From Hymenopus coronatus (lineage: Eukaryota; Arthropoda; Insecta; Mantodea; Hymenopodidae), in NCBI GenBank assembly GCA_030762935.1, contig CM060900.1, forward strand, positions 433,466,421 through 433,530,420: a DNA stretch of 64,000 nucleotides, given 5' to 3'. A program made the translations under genes and the position numbers. The number at the start of each line of letters is the position of its first letter. Within the stretch, counting starts at the first letter, position 1. The notes beneath the pieces were generated by a model. It ran no database searches. It saw only the letters and a list, made by a program, of their open reading frames with translations, and was not told the DNA's origin. Of this stretch, positions 12,561 through 23,800 are shown in pieces.

Positions 12561-12851
12561 ATATACGAGATATGTCTTATTATAAATAGAAAAATGTAAA
12601 CATACGGAGAAAGTTAACATGCTTTCCACTTCCATTACAGAACCTTTATTTTCAGAGAATAAAGTCACATTATAGATTCACAAGTATTAAAGAAGTCCAT
12701 TTCACCTATCAATATCCACCAATAACTATTTTTGTAATAATGTAATACACTGTTTTGGTTTGACATTAGAGACTAGACTTGCTATAGGGATAAATCTAAG
12801 CATTAATGCACTGTAATAAAAACCATGCATGAGAGCACGTAGTGCTCACTG

Positions 12852-12859
12852 TATTATTA

Positions 12860-12913
<54 letters not shown>

Positions 12914-12914
12914 G
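12852..12914. repeat. (TTA)n microsatellite
   Basis: About twenty TTA/ATT units, nearly uninterrupted. Confidence 0.95.
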
Positions 12915-13139
12915 TTACTATTAGATATTATCTATTGCAGTTATTATGCATTATACCCTAGCACGAAATCAAAGCATCAAATCGTTGAAGGAAGTCATGC
13001 AAACACGAAGTCAGGTATAATTGAAATGTATATGCTACTTACATGTTCTTCGTTAAGAAGGTTCAGGTTTTATTTATTCATTTATTATTTTATGAGCATA
13101 TGTTTGCTATGTTCTTAGAAGCGTATTGGAATGCTACTG

Positions 13140-13830
13140 AAGGAAAGGGGTTGCGTATGAAACAACATTTGCGACAAATGAAGTACTGAGCGGCGAACTG
13201 TTCATCTCTAAACTTTCTGGTTGGACAGTACTCCACCCCTCTCACCGCATGTTACAAAATGAGTGAGACAAGAAGTTTAATGTATAGGAGTACTTTCTTT
13301 ATTTTGGAATATTAAGCAACACATTTGTAAATCCAAAGACATTAAAATACTTCTGGCACTATGATTTTAATGAAAATGTGAGCATTTGATGGGGACTCAG
13401 GTTTTTCCGCGATTCCGGTACAACATGCCGCGCGAGTAAGGAAATGCAAAACCGATTCGGCAATCCTCCCTTTTAACCCCCAGGTTCATTCGACACTCCC
13501 TCAGAGCAGGTTGCCTTGTATAAGCACGTATTAATTTAGTCTACCACGTGCGCGAATTAACTTGGCATTAGAACTTCAGTACGTAGCGCGGAGATAATAT
13601 TAATCTATTTTTGCAGTACTCGGTGAGAGGGATGGATTATTGTCCAACCACAAATTTTAGGGGTCACCAATTCGCAACTAAGAACTTCGTTTGTTGCAAA
13701 TTACGTTTAATGTGCATTCCCTTCCCGTTGCTAACATGGCTTGTCCAATACGCAATACATAGCAAACAGGTAAATACACGGTGGAGTCAGCGAAAAGTTT
13801 CCATCTTTCGGTAATTATTTCCAAGCCATT
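13140..13830. mobile_element. Foldback/MITE-like element with long inverted arms
   Basis: The left arm (about 13160-13265) contains GCGACAAATGAAGTACTGAG and CTTTCTGGTTGGACAGTACT. Its reverse complement recurs at about 13612-13715, for example TTGTCCAACCACAAATTTTA. An inner terminal motif AAGACATTAAAATAC lies at 13339-13353. The right end carries GGTGGAGTCAGCGAAAAG near 13780-13798. The same family forms the cluster at 36775-39115. No open frame of note is present. Confidence 0.75.
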
Positions 13831-13839
13831 TTTAATGTT

Positions 13840-14770
13840 TTTGACTGTACCCGCTTCCTCTGGTTTCTACAGCCATTTAAAATCCTGCAATACTCTGTTT
13901 TCTAGAATACACACTATTTAAGAAAACACATTTTTCATAAATCTATATTTTTACATTTTCCAAAGGTGCCACGAGCTCAACATTGTTTAAATTCCATGAA
14001 CACTTCCCAGAAAGTCCATAGGTATCTTACTAACATTCTGCAGCTTAAAATGCATTGTAACAAAAATAATAATAATAATTTTCTTTGAAAATGTGGTTTA
14101 CTTTAAGGATTAAATTTTCTTGTAGGTTTATAAACAATTTCATAATTTGTTCATCACATTCATTTAAAATATTTTTCATACCTTTTTTTTATTTAAGGGG
14201 AGCTAGGATAGATTATATTGATTTTCTACAATTTTTATTCAATCTTTTTGAAATTTTGTATGTTGATTCCCATCATTATGAATAGCATTATGTGTAAGTT
14301 TCAATAAATTTTATTGAGTTCTTTTTCATATGTGAGCTATTTTGTGTTTTTCATATAACACTATTTGAAAAAATATAAAATACACCTTGAGGTAAAAATT
14401 TTCTTTTTGATCAGCACAATTGGGTCACATTAATCTTTGAACTACTAAGCAGTAATCCTAGTATATTTTTTTAATTTTGAGCATTGAATAAAAAGTTATT
14501 AATTATAATCATTAATACAGATATTTCAGCAAAAAAAACTCAAAATTTTTGGGATTAATAGCACCGCAGTGCCCAAGTTTTACATGATAGTTCAAAAAGG
14601 ATACTACAGCTTCTTTAGATAGTACTGTAGAACTATTGTAATAAGTTTCATGCAAAAGTAAAGAAAACTGTCCCGCATGGGATATTTTACACACTGAAAA
14701 ATGTCGTTCTTAGAAAACATAAATTTTATACTGGAAACATTTATTGCAGCCAATTTACCTGGTGTAAACA
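13840..14770. other. Unassigned AT-rich stretch
   Basis: Nothing is recognised beyond short A/T runs. It directly precedes, on the plus coordinate, the end of the Mutator-like pseudogene. Confidence 0.4.
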
Positions 14771-14771
14771 G

Positions 14772-15720
14772 TTAAAATTGTCCTGCACCATAGCTCTTTC
14801 CCTCCATCTTCTTCTTAGTCTCCTCTGCAGACACTTTCAGCATCTTCTTCTTCTTCTTCTTTCTGGTGGACTTCAGCTGTTCTAATGTGGACCGACGACT
14901 TTCATACTTTCTACGTGAATCTCTTTTGTGAGCAGTTTTTCTTCCTAATTCTGTAATTTCTTCTCCAGTTGAACTGGCTTTTGTTTGTTGTGAAGCAAAT
15001 TATTCCATATTGTATTCAGAAATGGCATCAATAACTGCTATATCTAACCTTTGTTTCCAGAAGACAAAGTTTTCTTCAGGTATAGTTTTATGCCCTCTAA
15101 GTCATATGTTATACTTTGGAGTATCTTCTCCCAATTCATTTGGATAAATTTCAAAATCAAGAACTAAACCAGTTAAAATATCAATCACAATGCCAATTCC
15201 ATATAGAGATGTGTACCCTCTCTTGTGCCATGTATCGACGAAGGAAACAGCTATATCAATTACTTTCTGATTTATATTTTCTGCATTCAGATCCTCATGG
15301 ACCTTACGTACTGCTTCTCTTGATTTGGAAAGATTTTCTTATGCTCTCTGATTCAGTTGCTAAGACATGCATATGCTTAGTGAATGCTTTGGAATCTCTT
15401 AAATCTAAATTCATACACATGCAAAATCTTTCCATTGTTCTGTGAGCACCACCAATTTTTATAAATGACTCCACTCATCTTGTATTTATATCAAATGCAA
15501 CTTCTTTACTTTTAGAATCACTGTTTACTTGTGGGCTGGAGTACACATCAGAAAATATTTTGTCAGAATGGTTAAATTTTACAGTAAGCTTACATGCTAG
15601 CCCCTTGTTTTCTCCTGTATCTATTACTAAAACTGCAGTCGATTTTCTCAAATTATGTGACGCGTGGGTCATTTTGAATGTGCGACATATATACATAATA
15701 ATTTCCAGAACTATTTATAC
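14772..15720 (-). pseudogene. Mutator-like transposase, internally deleted and broken
   Basis: Read on the minus strand from 15720, the pieces match the insect Mutator-like transposase domain architecture. First comes an N-terminal block up to about 15475 ending in a stop. Then a block with FIKIGGAHRTMERFCMCMN (about 15400-15460), and a block with WHKRGYTSLYGIGIVIDIL at about 15165-15235, which in the family surrounds the first catalytic aspartate. Here the family's usual F-D-G-T-W reads F-V-D-T-W. After LGEDTP and GHKT the reading jumps directly to RLDIAVIDAISEYN (about 15020-15065), which in intact proteins lies near the C-terminus. The central catalytic part is therefore deleted. The C-terminus is lysine-rich and ends SYGAGQF with a stop at 14772-14774. 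At least three stops or frameshifts interrupt it. Confidence 0.75.
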
Positions 15721-16374
15721 CTCTAGGAATATTTATCAATAAGATTTCAAGTTGGTATACATATCAAATAAACAGCAGTGCAACCACAGTGAAACCTTCA
15801 AAAGAATCCATTCAAAAATGTAGAACTTCGGAAAGTCATTATAATTTGCATGTCTCTTAAATTACCGGTAAAACATTTTATTAGCAGCGTATGTATTCCA
15901 GCTTATTTTCCCAGTATTTTTTTTTCATTCATTGCCTGAATGAACAAATTCAGTAAAGGTAGGGGAAGCAAGGGTAACCCTCCCAGTCAGTGGGTAATGC
16001 CGGTCACATAGTTATCTGGATTACCGTCACTGCAGTGGTTTACTGGTTTGTGTTGCCTTCTGTAAATGCATCCTTAAAACATACCTAGTCATATCGTCAT
16101 TTCCCTATTAGCATTGTGAGCAGTAGTGAGAAAAAATATGCTAAACGCATTGTTTATGTAATTTTTGCTTGAAGAACACACAGGGTAAATGTACCGTATT
16201 AAATTTATTATATATGTTTATAGAGTTATCCGAATTGTTCATGATCCTCTTAATAATGCAGCATATGTGAGACTACTTTTAAACAATATGTATGGTGCTG
16301 ACGCATTATTAAAGCAAAATGTGAGTGTTGGGGTAATGCCGGTCAACCGGTCAAATGTCCGTCATTACCCTCAA

Positions 16375-17305
16375 CTGACCGGCAATGTAGATGAAACTGG
16401 AATAGACACAGTTCAGGAATCAGGGAAAATCTTCGCTCCAAAGGGACAACAAAATGTAGTTTCTATGACCAGTTGGGATGTCCTAGGATTCATAGTATAA
16501 CCAACTATTATGGAAAATTCTAATAGTTTTAATTGTTTTCTCACAGAAGCCATGTGTGAGACAGGAGTTGGATAGGTCGAGTCAGACTGAAAAATTCAAT
16601 GCCATTTGAGCCACGGATCTCCCGGTCTCTAACCGGTTGCCCTACCATTGAACTACTTGGGACTTAAAGTAGGTACTTACAACATTGTAAGTCGCTATTG
16701 GGGTTGTCATCTCAAAATAATTTAAGATCAAATTGTGGTTTACCGGGAAACATGCGGGTCAGTTGCGAAATTCAACGTTATGCCGGCATGTTGCCATGTT
16801 AGCTCAGTGGTAGAGCAACCAGATAGAGACTGGTAGATCCGTGGTTCAAATCTTGGCTATGGCATTGAATTTTTCAATCTGACTCTACCTATCCAACTGC
16901 TGTTTTGCACACGGTTTCTGTGAGAAAACAATTAAAATTATTACATGTGCCACTAATGTCCATATTTCCACTGCAGAGGATAACCCCGCTTTGGAAAAAG
17001 GTGGACCTCCGGAAGGAATATAACGGTGTTTAAAATGGATGGTCAAAGGACTTATTATTTATGATTTGGTTGAAAACTTTTACCCGTCATGTAAAGCATG
17101 AGAAAGATAACTCAGTATTATTGTTGTTGGATAACCATGGCAGCCATAATAGTATGGATGCCTCGGACATCTTTAAAAGCAACGGATTTATTGTTGTTTC
17201 TATTCCTTCAAACATGTCCAATAGGCTTAGCTTCTGGACATTACTCTCTATGGGGCATATGGTGTAGGACTCATTCAATATGCAGGGACTCAAAAAAATT
17301 AGTTT
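16375..17305 (+). pseudogene. pogo/Tigger-type DDE_1 transposase pseudogene
   Basis: Two blocks of one transposase are split by a foldback insertion at 16524-16948. The left block (about 16375-16500) has NVDETGI, the first catalytic aspartate, followed by SGKIFAPKGQQNV and SMTSWD. The right block (about 16950-17305) has GGPPEGI, then LLLLDNHGSH with the second aspartate, then a frameshift; in the shifted frame LDITLYG supplies the third aspartate. Stops and the frameshift make it non-functional. DDE_1 enzymes cut and paste pogo-like DNA transposons and have often been domesticated, but nothing here suggests a retained function. Confidence 0.8.
16524..16948. mobile_element. Foldback element with tRNA-like arms
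   Basis: The outer ends are near-perfect inverted repeats: TTTTAATTGTTTTCTCACAG at 16527-16546, with its reverse complement at about 16917-16936. The inverted similarity continues for about 140 bases into each arm. Each arm contains a tRNA-like sequence. On the plus strand at about 16790-16865 there is an A-box-like TTAGCTCAGTGGTAGAGCAA, an anticodon-arm-like stem with CCAG/CTGG, a B-box-like GGTTCAAATCT, and GCCAT/ATGGC ends that could pair as an acceptor stem. The left arm holds the same thing on the minus strand (about 16590-16670). About 130 bases of unrelated sequence separate the arms. The element splits the pogo pseudogene. A half copy lies at 20022-20135. Confidence 0.8.
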
Positions 17306-17469
17306 TGTGATAAAAGTGTAAAAAGAGGAAAATGAAATATGTGATGATTATTTTCCTTTTCAAATTACCTTAACTATTCTGTATTGTTATACTGAAGTTC
17401 TAAAATAAAATGGTTACTTTATATGCATTTTAATACTTTTAAACTTAAGCAAAAGGTTCGAATATTAGT

Positions 17470-17880
17470 GAATGATAGAGAATACATTTATTTCTGTGGT
17501 GTTAACCATTTCTGAGATGTTTCTTGTTTTTGGTTTAAGTTTCTCAATACGTATATATTTCTCAAATATAAAGTTAGTTTTTTTTTATCCTATGATATAA
17601 TCACTACGAGTTGTCATTGCCAGCACATAGACACCCTCTTGAAAGATTTGTCCATTGCTTTAACCTAGGAAATTCTTTTTTTTTTTTTTTTTTTTTTTTT
17701 CACCTTATATCTACAAGAAAATATGCATTAAAACAATTTCTGCTAGTGTTTATGTCATTTAGCATGAACTAGTTAGAAGAATAAGCTTTGGAAAGCATAT
17801 ATTGTTGAAGAATAGGTAGAGTATAGGCAGAATAGATTAATGTGGCATATCGGTTTTTATTTCAAAAGTGTTTGTTAGGA
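17470..17880 (+). repeat. Rep1 dispersed repeat (copy c, 3' half)
   Basis: The 3' part of Rep1 is recognisable by GTTAACCATTTCTGAGATGT (17500-17519), TTTCTGCTAGTGTTTATGTC and AGAAGAATAAGCTTTGGAAA, ending near TAGGTAGAGTATAGGCAGAA. A run of 25 T at 17676-17700 interrupts it. Confidence 0.6.
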
Positions 17881-18059
17881 TTCAGAAAGCCTCAAGGTAT
17901 GTATTTCATGTGAGCTCGATATGGAATTTTTGGGTGGACCGCTAGGTACTTGGTAGAGAATGTAAAATCTAAAACTTATACGCATATCTACCTACATATT
18001 TTAAAGATTTAGAGCCTTTATGCAATTCGAGATTTATGATTCTTTACTTTTTCTACTAC

Positions 18060-18480
18060 AAATAGTAAGTAGGGGAGGCTTCTATTCCACCCAAATATTT
18101 AATACCGAGGTATCACTGGAAACACACGTTTTGAGATTCGGAATAGGAGGTATTTTTAGAAAAAAAAATAATTTGTCTTCCTGTGGGCAGCTCAAAAACG
18201 GAAATTCGGTTAAATGTCAAACTTGTTTTTTAAGTTCAGTATCTTCCAGAGATGCGACACAAAGATCTTCAACAAAATTCTCCCACCCCAAACTACCCTT
18301 TACATGGAAGATTTTTCGAAATGTTTGATTTTCTCAAAAATGGTGCAACGATTTTGAATAAAGTACCATATTTTAAAGATATTTACTTGCCAAATAAAAT
18401 GCATATCTTGGATTTTGTCTGAATAGCCTGTGAAGCCCCCTTAATTCGTAAGGAGTTTTATATAGATATCATCTTATAAG
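18060..18480 (+). repeat. Rep1 dispersed repeat (copy d, 5' part)
   Basis: Recognised by ATTCCACCCAAATATTTAAT (18082-18101), AAGTTCAGTATCTTCCAGAG, CACCCCAAACTACCCTTTAC and TTTTGTCTGAATAGCC. A SINE follows at 18481. The matching 3' tail of Rep1 (AGTAGAGAAAGTTATGTGAA) appears at about 19211-19230, so later insertions probably split this copy. Confidence 0.7.
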
Positions 18481-18775
18481 GTCGTCCTTAGCGTGGTGGT
18501 AGCGGAGTTGCCTACCAAGCGGGAGACCTGGGTTCGATTCCCGGTACCGGCGTGGGGATGTTTCCCCCGCTAGGAGACCTGGTCCAGGGAGCATTCAGCC
18601 TCGTGAGGTCCCTGGGGGCCAATTGAGGAGCGCATTAACCGGCCGGAGGAGGGTTCGAGGCGCTGACCACGTTTCACCCTCCAATACTGCATCCTATCCA
18701 TGACGTCTGTTATGGTTCGAGATAGTGAACGCAGCGGAAGTCAGTAGGCCATGGTTCCTTGTGAGCTGTCGTGCC
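18481..18775 (+). mobile_element. tRNA-derived SINE, family C
   Basis: The head has an A-box-like TTAGCGTGGTGGTAGCGGAG (18488-18507) and a B-box-like GGTTCGATTCC (18531-18541), so it is tRNA-derived. The GC-rich body continues to about 18775 and contains ATCCATGACGTCTGTTATGG. A similar body word recurs near 32395-32415. The GC content contrasts sharply with the AT-rich Rep1 copy into which it has inserted. Confidence 0.75.
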
Positions 18776-19615
18776 ATGGAGATATTATATCCAAATAAAA
18801 AGCATAATTTCATGTTCCAAAATTTATTATTCATGCAATAGCCATTAATAAAGCAACATCCCCATCTTATATCTACTAATAAGTGGTAAATGTTAAATGC
18901 CAACAGAAGCTCTATACTACAAAAACAAATAAATAAATCCTTTTGTGCTGTAAGCCATTTCCTATATAGACTTTGTTAATGGGTCGAATTGTTGACTACA
19001 TTATTTCAGTGCTTTCGAAGTTCCGTTTTTTCTGACGATAGCAAGAGTGTGGGATCTTAGGCCAGTATAAATAACGTCCACTTATTAAACTTTGACGTTT
19101 GCTATTCTCTTTGTATCCATAAATAAACGTGCACTGTGTGTAATTCTACAAAGGTTCATTTCAATGAAAGTGAAGTAAATGGAAATATACACTTTTGTTA
19201 AAAATAGAGAAGTAGAGAAAGTTATGTGAATGCAATACCTGAGATTTTTTATGGATTAAACAGCTGCGAAATACGCTATTTTACTCAAACACATAAATGA
19301 AATGATTCGAAAATAATATCTCCTTGACGACGATCATTAGGGTGAATCACATCGAAATCAAAAAGGCGATCAAAGGAGCACAAGACGGAATGTCAAAGTG
19401 AGGACTGTAATAACTTTTATTTGTGGATTATATTAGATGTAGGCATAAGTCCGTTGCGTTCTTGTTTGTCACAATCCTGCATTTCTGATTTATTGCATCC
19501 CGTTTGACATTGCCATTCGTTATTTGAAGTGTTGTGCCTCAAATACACCAGATGACAAGCATGTTTATGAAGCGGCATTTCCTTCTTTTCAGTTTAGCAC
19601 AGGAACAAATATATC

Positions 19616-19846
19616 GTACACTTCTCACCTGGGGGTCCCGGGTTCGATTCCCGGCTGGGGCGGGACATTTTTCTTTAATCAGAATTATTTCCTATCCCCC
19701 ACAGAGTCTGGAAGTATGAATGTGGGAGTGAGTGTGCGTATGTTTAGTAATGAATACAATTTTGAGTAATACGAATTTTTTACAAGTGAAAACCCCCGAT
19801 ATGACCACTGATGTTAAAGGGCGCTATACAAATGAAACAATTAATA
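19616..19846 (+). mobile_element. tRNA-derived SINE, family D (copy 1)
   Basis: The head is 5'-truncated but keeps the B box GGTTCGATTCC (19640-19651). The body contains CCCCACAGAGTCTGGAAGTA and the tail reads TGTTAAAGGGCGCTATACAA. The second copy at 28086-28382 shares all three marks on the other strand. Confidence 0.75.
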
Positions 19847-20021
19847 TATATACCTATATATTGTAATTAGCATTTCAAAACCTTTGCATCCCATTTGGAG
19901 CGAATAGCAGCGGAGAATGCATGTCAAGAATATGTTCGATCGTTTCAAAACAAGCCTCTGTGACGTGAGAGATTCGCCAGGCTTAGGAAGATTTCATTAA
20001 TTAACGACTTCATCAATTTTC

Positions 20022-20135
20022 AGGGAGATCCGTGGCTCAAATCCCGGCATGACATTGAATTTTTCAGTCGTATTAATGTATCCTCTCCTATCCTGTACAC
20101 GTATTGTTTGGAGAAAACCATTAATTAGCACTATC
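20022..20135 (+). repeat. Half copy of the tRNA-cored foldback arm
   Basis: The words GATCCGTGGCTCAAATCCCG and GACATTGAATTTTTCAGTC, with TTGGAGAAAACCATTAATTA, match the right arm of the element at 16524-16948. It starts within the tRNA-like T arm and lacks the A-box part. It is a truncated relative. Confidence 0.65.
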
Positions 20136-20320
20136 TCACTTGTAAGAAGCGCGAGAGAAGTAAATGCTGCCGATGTTATACATATTGAATTAGTAGGACT
20201 GGTCGATTGTAATAGAACATCAATTAGCTATCAAATAGTTGTGCCAGTTTCCCTAAAAATATTCTGCCTACAAAGAAAAGTTTTAGTATGAGACAGTTGC
20301 ATTTCCTGTTTGAATTCTCC

Positions 20321-20323
<3 letters not shown>

Positions 20324-20370
<47 letters not shown>
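20324..20370. repeat. (ATT)n microsatellite
   Basis: About fifteen ATT units. Confidence 0.95.
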
Positions 20371-20375
<5 letters not shown>

Positions 20376-20821
20376 AGCCGGCACTACTCTTATTGATATA
20401 AAATCTAGAGTATCAGTGTAGGCTAAAATTTCACTGAATTTTACAGTAACAATTTTCAGGTTACTAGAGGGGGGGGGGGAGATTAGTTTTTTATTTTTTT
20501 AATTTTTTTTTAATTGGAAGGTGAAACGGAGAGAGGAATATTCAGTAGAAGAGGCGGTTTTTTGTTTATGTTTATTTCATTTCATTTTGTTTATTTCGCC
20601 ATTCTTGTCGTTCCTACTTCACGTTTTGTGGAATTTTGTTCTTTTCTTTGGTTGTGTTTTGTAATTTCTAGAGTCCTCCTCACAGTAGTGGGTAGCTTAA
20701 GCTAATAATGGTGTCAGTACTTCTTAGTTTTGATGTGATAGTCAACAGAAGGACCAACAAGATTAGTTGGTAACCTCAAACCGGGTAATAAAAGGCTACA
20801 TATCGCCGATAAATCAGGACC

Positions 20822-21076
20822 TTTTTTTTTCTTATAAAAAACACAGTTCCGGAGGCTTGTCAGGACTCGGGCGCAGTATTCCTTTTTTCTCCAGTTTTCT
20901 ATATTTCCTTAGTAGACCTTATTATTCCTAACGTTTTCCTTTTACATATACATACACAAACAGACACATTTACAAACACAGAAACATCCTTGCCCAAGGC
21001 GGGACTGGAACCCACGATGCTGTGTACCACGAAGCGCCAAAGCGAGACACTTTAGCGAGCGCGGCCACCGGGATCG
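20822..21076 (-). mobile_element. tRNA-derived SINE, family A (copy 2)
   Basis: Minus-strand copy with its tail (T run) at 20822-20832, the terminal palindrome in a degraded form around 20849-20872, and the head with a B box of type GGTTCCAGTCCC near 21000-21012, ending about 21076. Confidence 0.85.
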
Positions 21077-21079
21077 GCG

Positions 21080-22520
21080 GAAAATAGAATCGCCCACCAA
21101 TGTTTCCGCAGTGTTGCTAACCATTGACAGTGTCTTACTTTGAGGCCCTGAGCCTTTATGGTGAATATGTTATCTAATTTAACACGAGCTAGCTGAATTA
21201 TTAATCGAAACATGGCACATGTGGACTTGCGTGTACTCGGGGATCTAAGACTGAATGAATCGTTAGCATTGAAGCCACTTTATTAAGATGTATAGCGTAC
21301 TTCACCTATCAATGTTGTTGCTCTGCTTTCGAAATTATGCGAAACCTACTGAGTGAAGATAAGCCGAGCGCCCAAGAAAACGTGCGCGAAATAGTAGATG
21401 AGTCTACACGAGAACAAAGAAGTGTTTTAGCCTGGTTTAAGATCAAGCGCCTGGAACTGATGGCATCGTGAGAATTTGTCTTCTGCGGGGAAGGGGCAAC
21501 ATGAGTCATATTCTGGCAGAGTGTAGTGATAAATATTATTCAAGGTTTACCACCACAGTATCTGGGCTCCAATACGGGAATGAAGGCCTGCTTGGTTACA
21601 ATGTTGAACGTTATATAGATACGATAAAATGTGGCAATTTTTATCTAAGATTCAGCAAAAGGGTTTGCCATTGAGAACTGAAGAGGGTGCAGGGACATAA
21701 AAGTGAGAATTTTGTTATTCTTAAGGAACAGAGAACTGTATACACAATAATACAAATTTGTAGGTTTACTTCACTTTGATTAATTTTTTTCTTCTTTTCT
21801 TCACAATGTTATTATACGGTAACCAAACGAATATATTTACCACTTTACTCCTAACCAAAATTTTCAGGGAAAGGAAGAGCATGCATGCATTGTCATTAGG
21901 CCCATGCGATTATTGTATCTTCCAAACGTAGACTAAAACGTTTGAGAATAAACGTCTTTTTAGTTGTGAAGAAATTCAAATTAATAATTTACTATCTTTG
22001 TCAATTTTCTTCGTGTTTAAATTCAAAACCGCACCCTTTAAGTGATTTGAGTTTAGGTGTAGATACCGTTTTGGTGAGGACCTTGTTTGAGAACACGTGG
22101 CAGATCGTGGGTTACATAAAAAAATCATCAGTTTAAACATCGATTACATCTGGGTGCTTCCAACCTCCCCCAAAACTAATTTTCACTGGGATATGTCGAA
22201 ATTTTCTAACACTAAGGATATGTTTCTAAGATTAAGTATATAATATTTTAATAGTATATAGCTACTATGGTAGGTATATAATTTAGGTATCTAATTTAAA
22301 TTTATAAATAAGTTTAAGTATACCCTTCTAATTTCTCGTGTTTTAGATTTAGATCGGCTGTGACAATTGGCCTTCTAGCAGCAAACACGAGAATCACTCG
22401 TCTCTCAACAGTTGAGCCATTACATCACTTATCTATGACTAATTATTACTTATGCGAAGCCAGTACTTGCCGTATCACACAGAATTTATGGCATGCTTGG
22501 TGAGGGGAAGAGTGCCTTAA
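21080..22520. other. Unassigned stretch
   Basis: Only small open frames occur (below 70 codons) and none shows a recognisable motif. No repeat shared with the rest of the window was noticed. Confidence 0.4.
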
Positions 22521-22523
22521 TCA

Positions 22524-22696
22524 GCAGGGGATCGTGGGTTCGAGTCCCGCCTTGGGCATGGGTGTTATATGTTTGTGCAATTTGTATATGTTTGTGTAAC
22601 GGAACAGTAAAACCAGTAATCATACAGGGGGGAATGTAAATAGGGGATACAGCGCCGGAGTCCTGACCAGACTCCGGTACTGTTTAAAAAAAAAAA
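22524..22696 (+). mobile_element. tRNA-derived SINE, family A (copy 3, 5'-truncated)
   Basis: The copy begins within the tRNA-like head (GGGGATCGTGGGTTCGAGTC, 22527-22546), retains the whole body and the terminal palindrome CCGGAGTCCTGACCAGACTC (22653-22673), and ends in an A run at 22686-22696. The A box is missing. Confidence 0.85.
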
Positions 22697-22699
22697 GTC

Positions 22700-23389
22700 A
22701 TGGGTGATAAATGACATTTGTAACTACATAAAACACTTTTAATGCTTACTTTCCTTACTTGAAATTAATATGTATGCTTGGAAAAAGTTTTTGTTCCCAG
22801 TTGCAAAGCTGGAAAGACGGCATTGTATATATTGCATTTCGAAGGTGCATTGTTGAGAGCCCTACGAGTATCAGGTGCTCTTAAAACCACTCGAGGGACC
22901 AGACTACTTCCTATCTATACAGTACAAAGTTTTGGTACGCTCAGCCTTAGGAGATGAAATTTGGCCATGAAATTTGTTATACCCTTAACTACCTATTACA
23001 TATAACTAAATACAATTCATAAGGGTTATGTTCTTTATTTGTTTTCAGATTTGAAAAATTGCATACAATTTCAAAGTCATAAGTTTTTAAAACCGCGGTT
23101 TTCATTTAATCATTAATCCTTTTTATTTACCAGAAAGAACGGTTAATATTGATTAGTATTGAAAAACTAAATTTTCAATGTTGAGCCGTTTTACATGAGC
23201 GTACTTGGAATTTATAAAAGTGTCAAACAGAAAAGACGTTAAAGTTAAGCAGAAGTTTAACAAATTGTTTTTATATGGCACTTCTAGTAGTACTTTTGAA
23301 TCTTGCTCTTAATATAGTAATGCACAAGAATCAGCAAGGTAAAAATGCTCAATATTTTAACCCACATAAGGGTACTCACATTAGGATGA
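22700..23389. other. Unassigned AT-rich stretch
   Basis: No motif or repeat recognised. Confidence 0.4.
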
Positions 23390-23800
23390 ATTTATGAAAA
23401 CAGATGTATGGACCATGATGTTATGTGGATTTGAAACTTCTTCAATCCTAAAATAATAAAGCAAAAGAGAAGAATTTTAAACATGGTAATACAGGAAATT
23501 TCTGAAGATTAGTTGGAATGATAAAATTAACAATGAGGATGTTTTTGAGATAGCAAAAGCCGAAAGAGAGATTTTGAGCCGAATAATAAAAAGTAAATAA
23601 AATTCTTAGGGTACTTTTAAACAAACCATGGTATTTTGAACGTTAAATCGAAAGTAAAGCTGAAGGCAAGCTAGCAAAGGAGGAGCAAGACTATAATACA
23701 TGGATACATTAAAAACAACATGAAGGCAGGAACATAAAAAGATTTAAAAAGGAAATCTGAGAGAAAATCAGAATGTAGAATAGTTGCAAACCAATCCAAA
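23390..23800 (+). pseudogene. C-terminal tail of a LINE endonuclease-reverse transcriptase
   Basis: Fragments in plus-strand frames spell WNDKINNEDVFEIAKAERE and later a KGGARL-like block followed by aromatic and basic residues. This is the pattern of the last part of RTE-like 'endonuclease-reverse transcriptase' proteins, after the catalytic domain. Several stops interrupt it. A related fragment lies at 27890-28480. Confidence 0.55.

Noticed and set aside
16790..16865. Possible tRNA gene on the plus strand
   Set aside because: The D arm and acceptor ends look right, but the T stem has mismatches, and the sequence is part of an inverted repeat with a second, equally decayed copy. It is best seen as tRNA-like sequence in a mobile element.
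18481..18560. Possible tRNA gene with perfect-looking A and B boxes
   Set aside because: The sequence continues without terminator into a SINE-like body and no convincing anticodon arm could be drawn.
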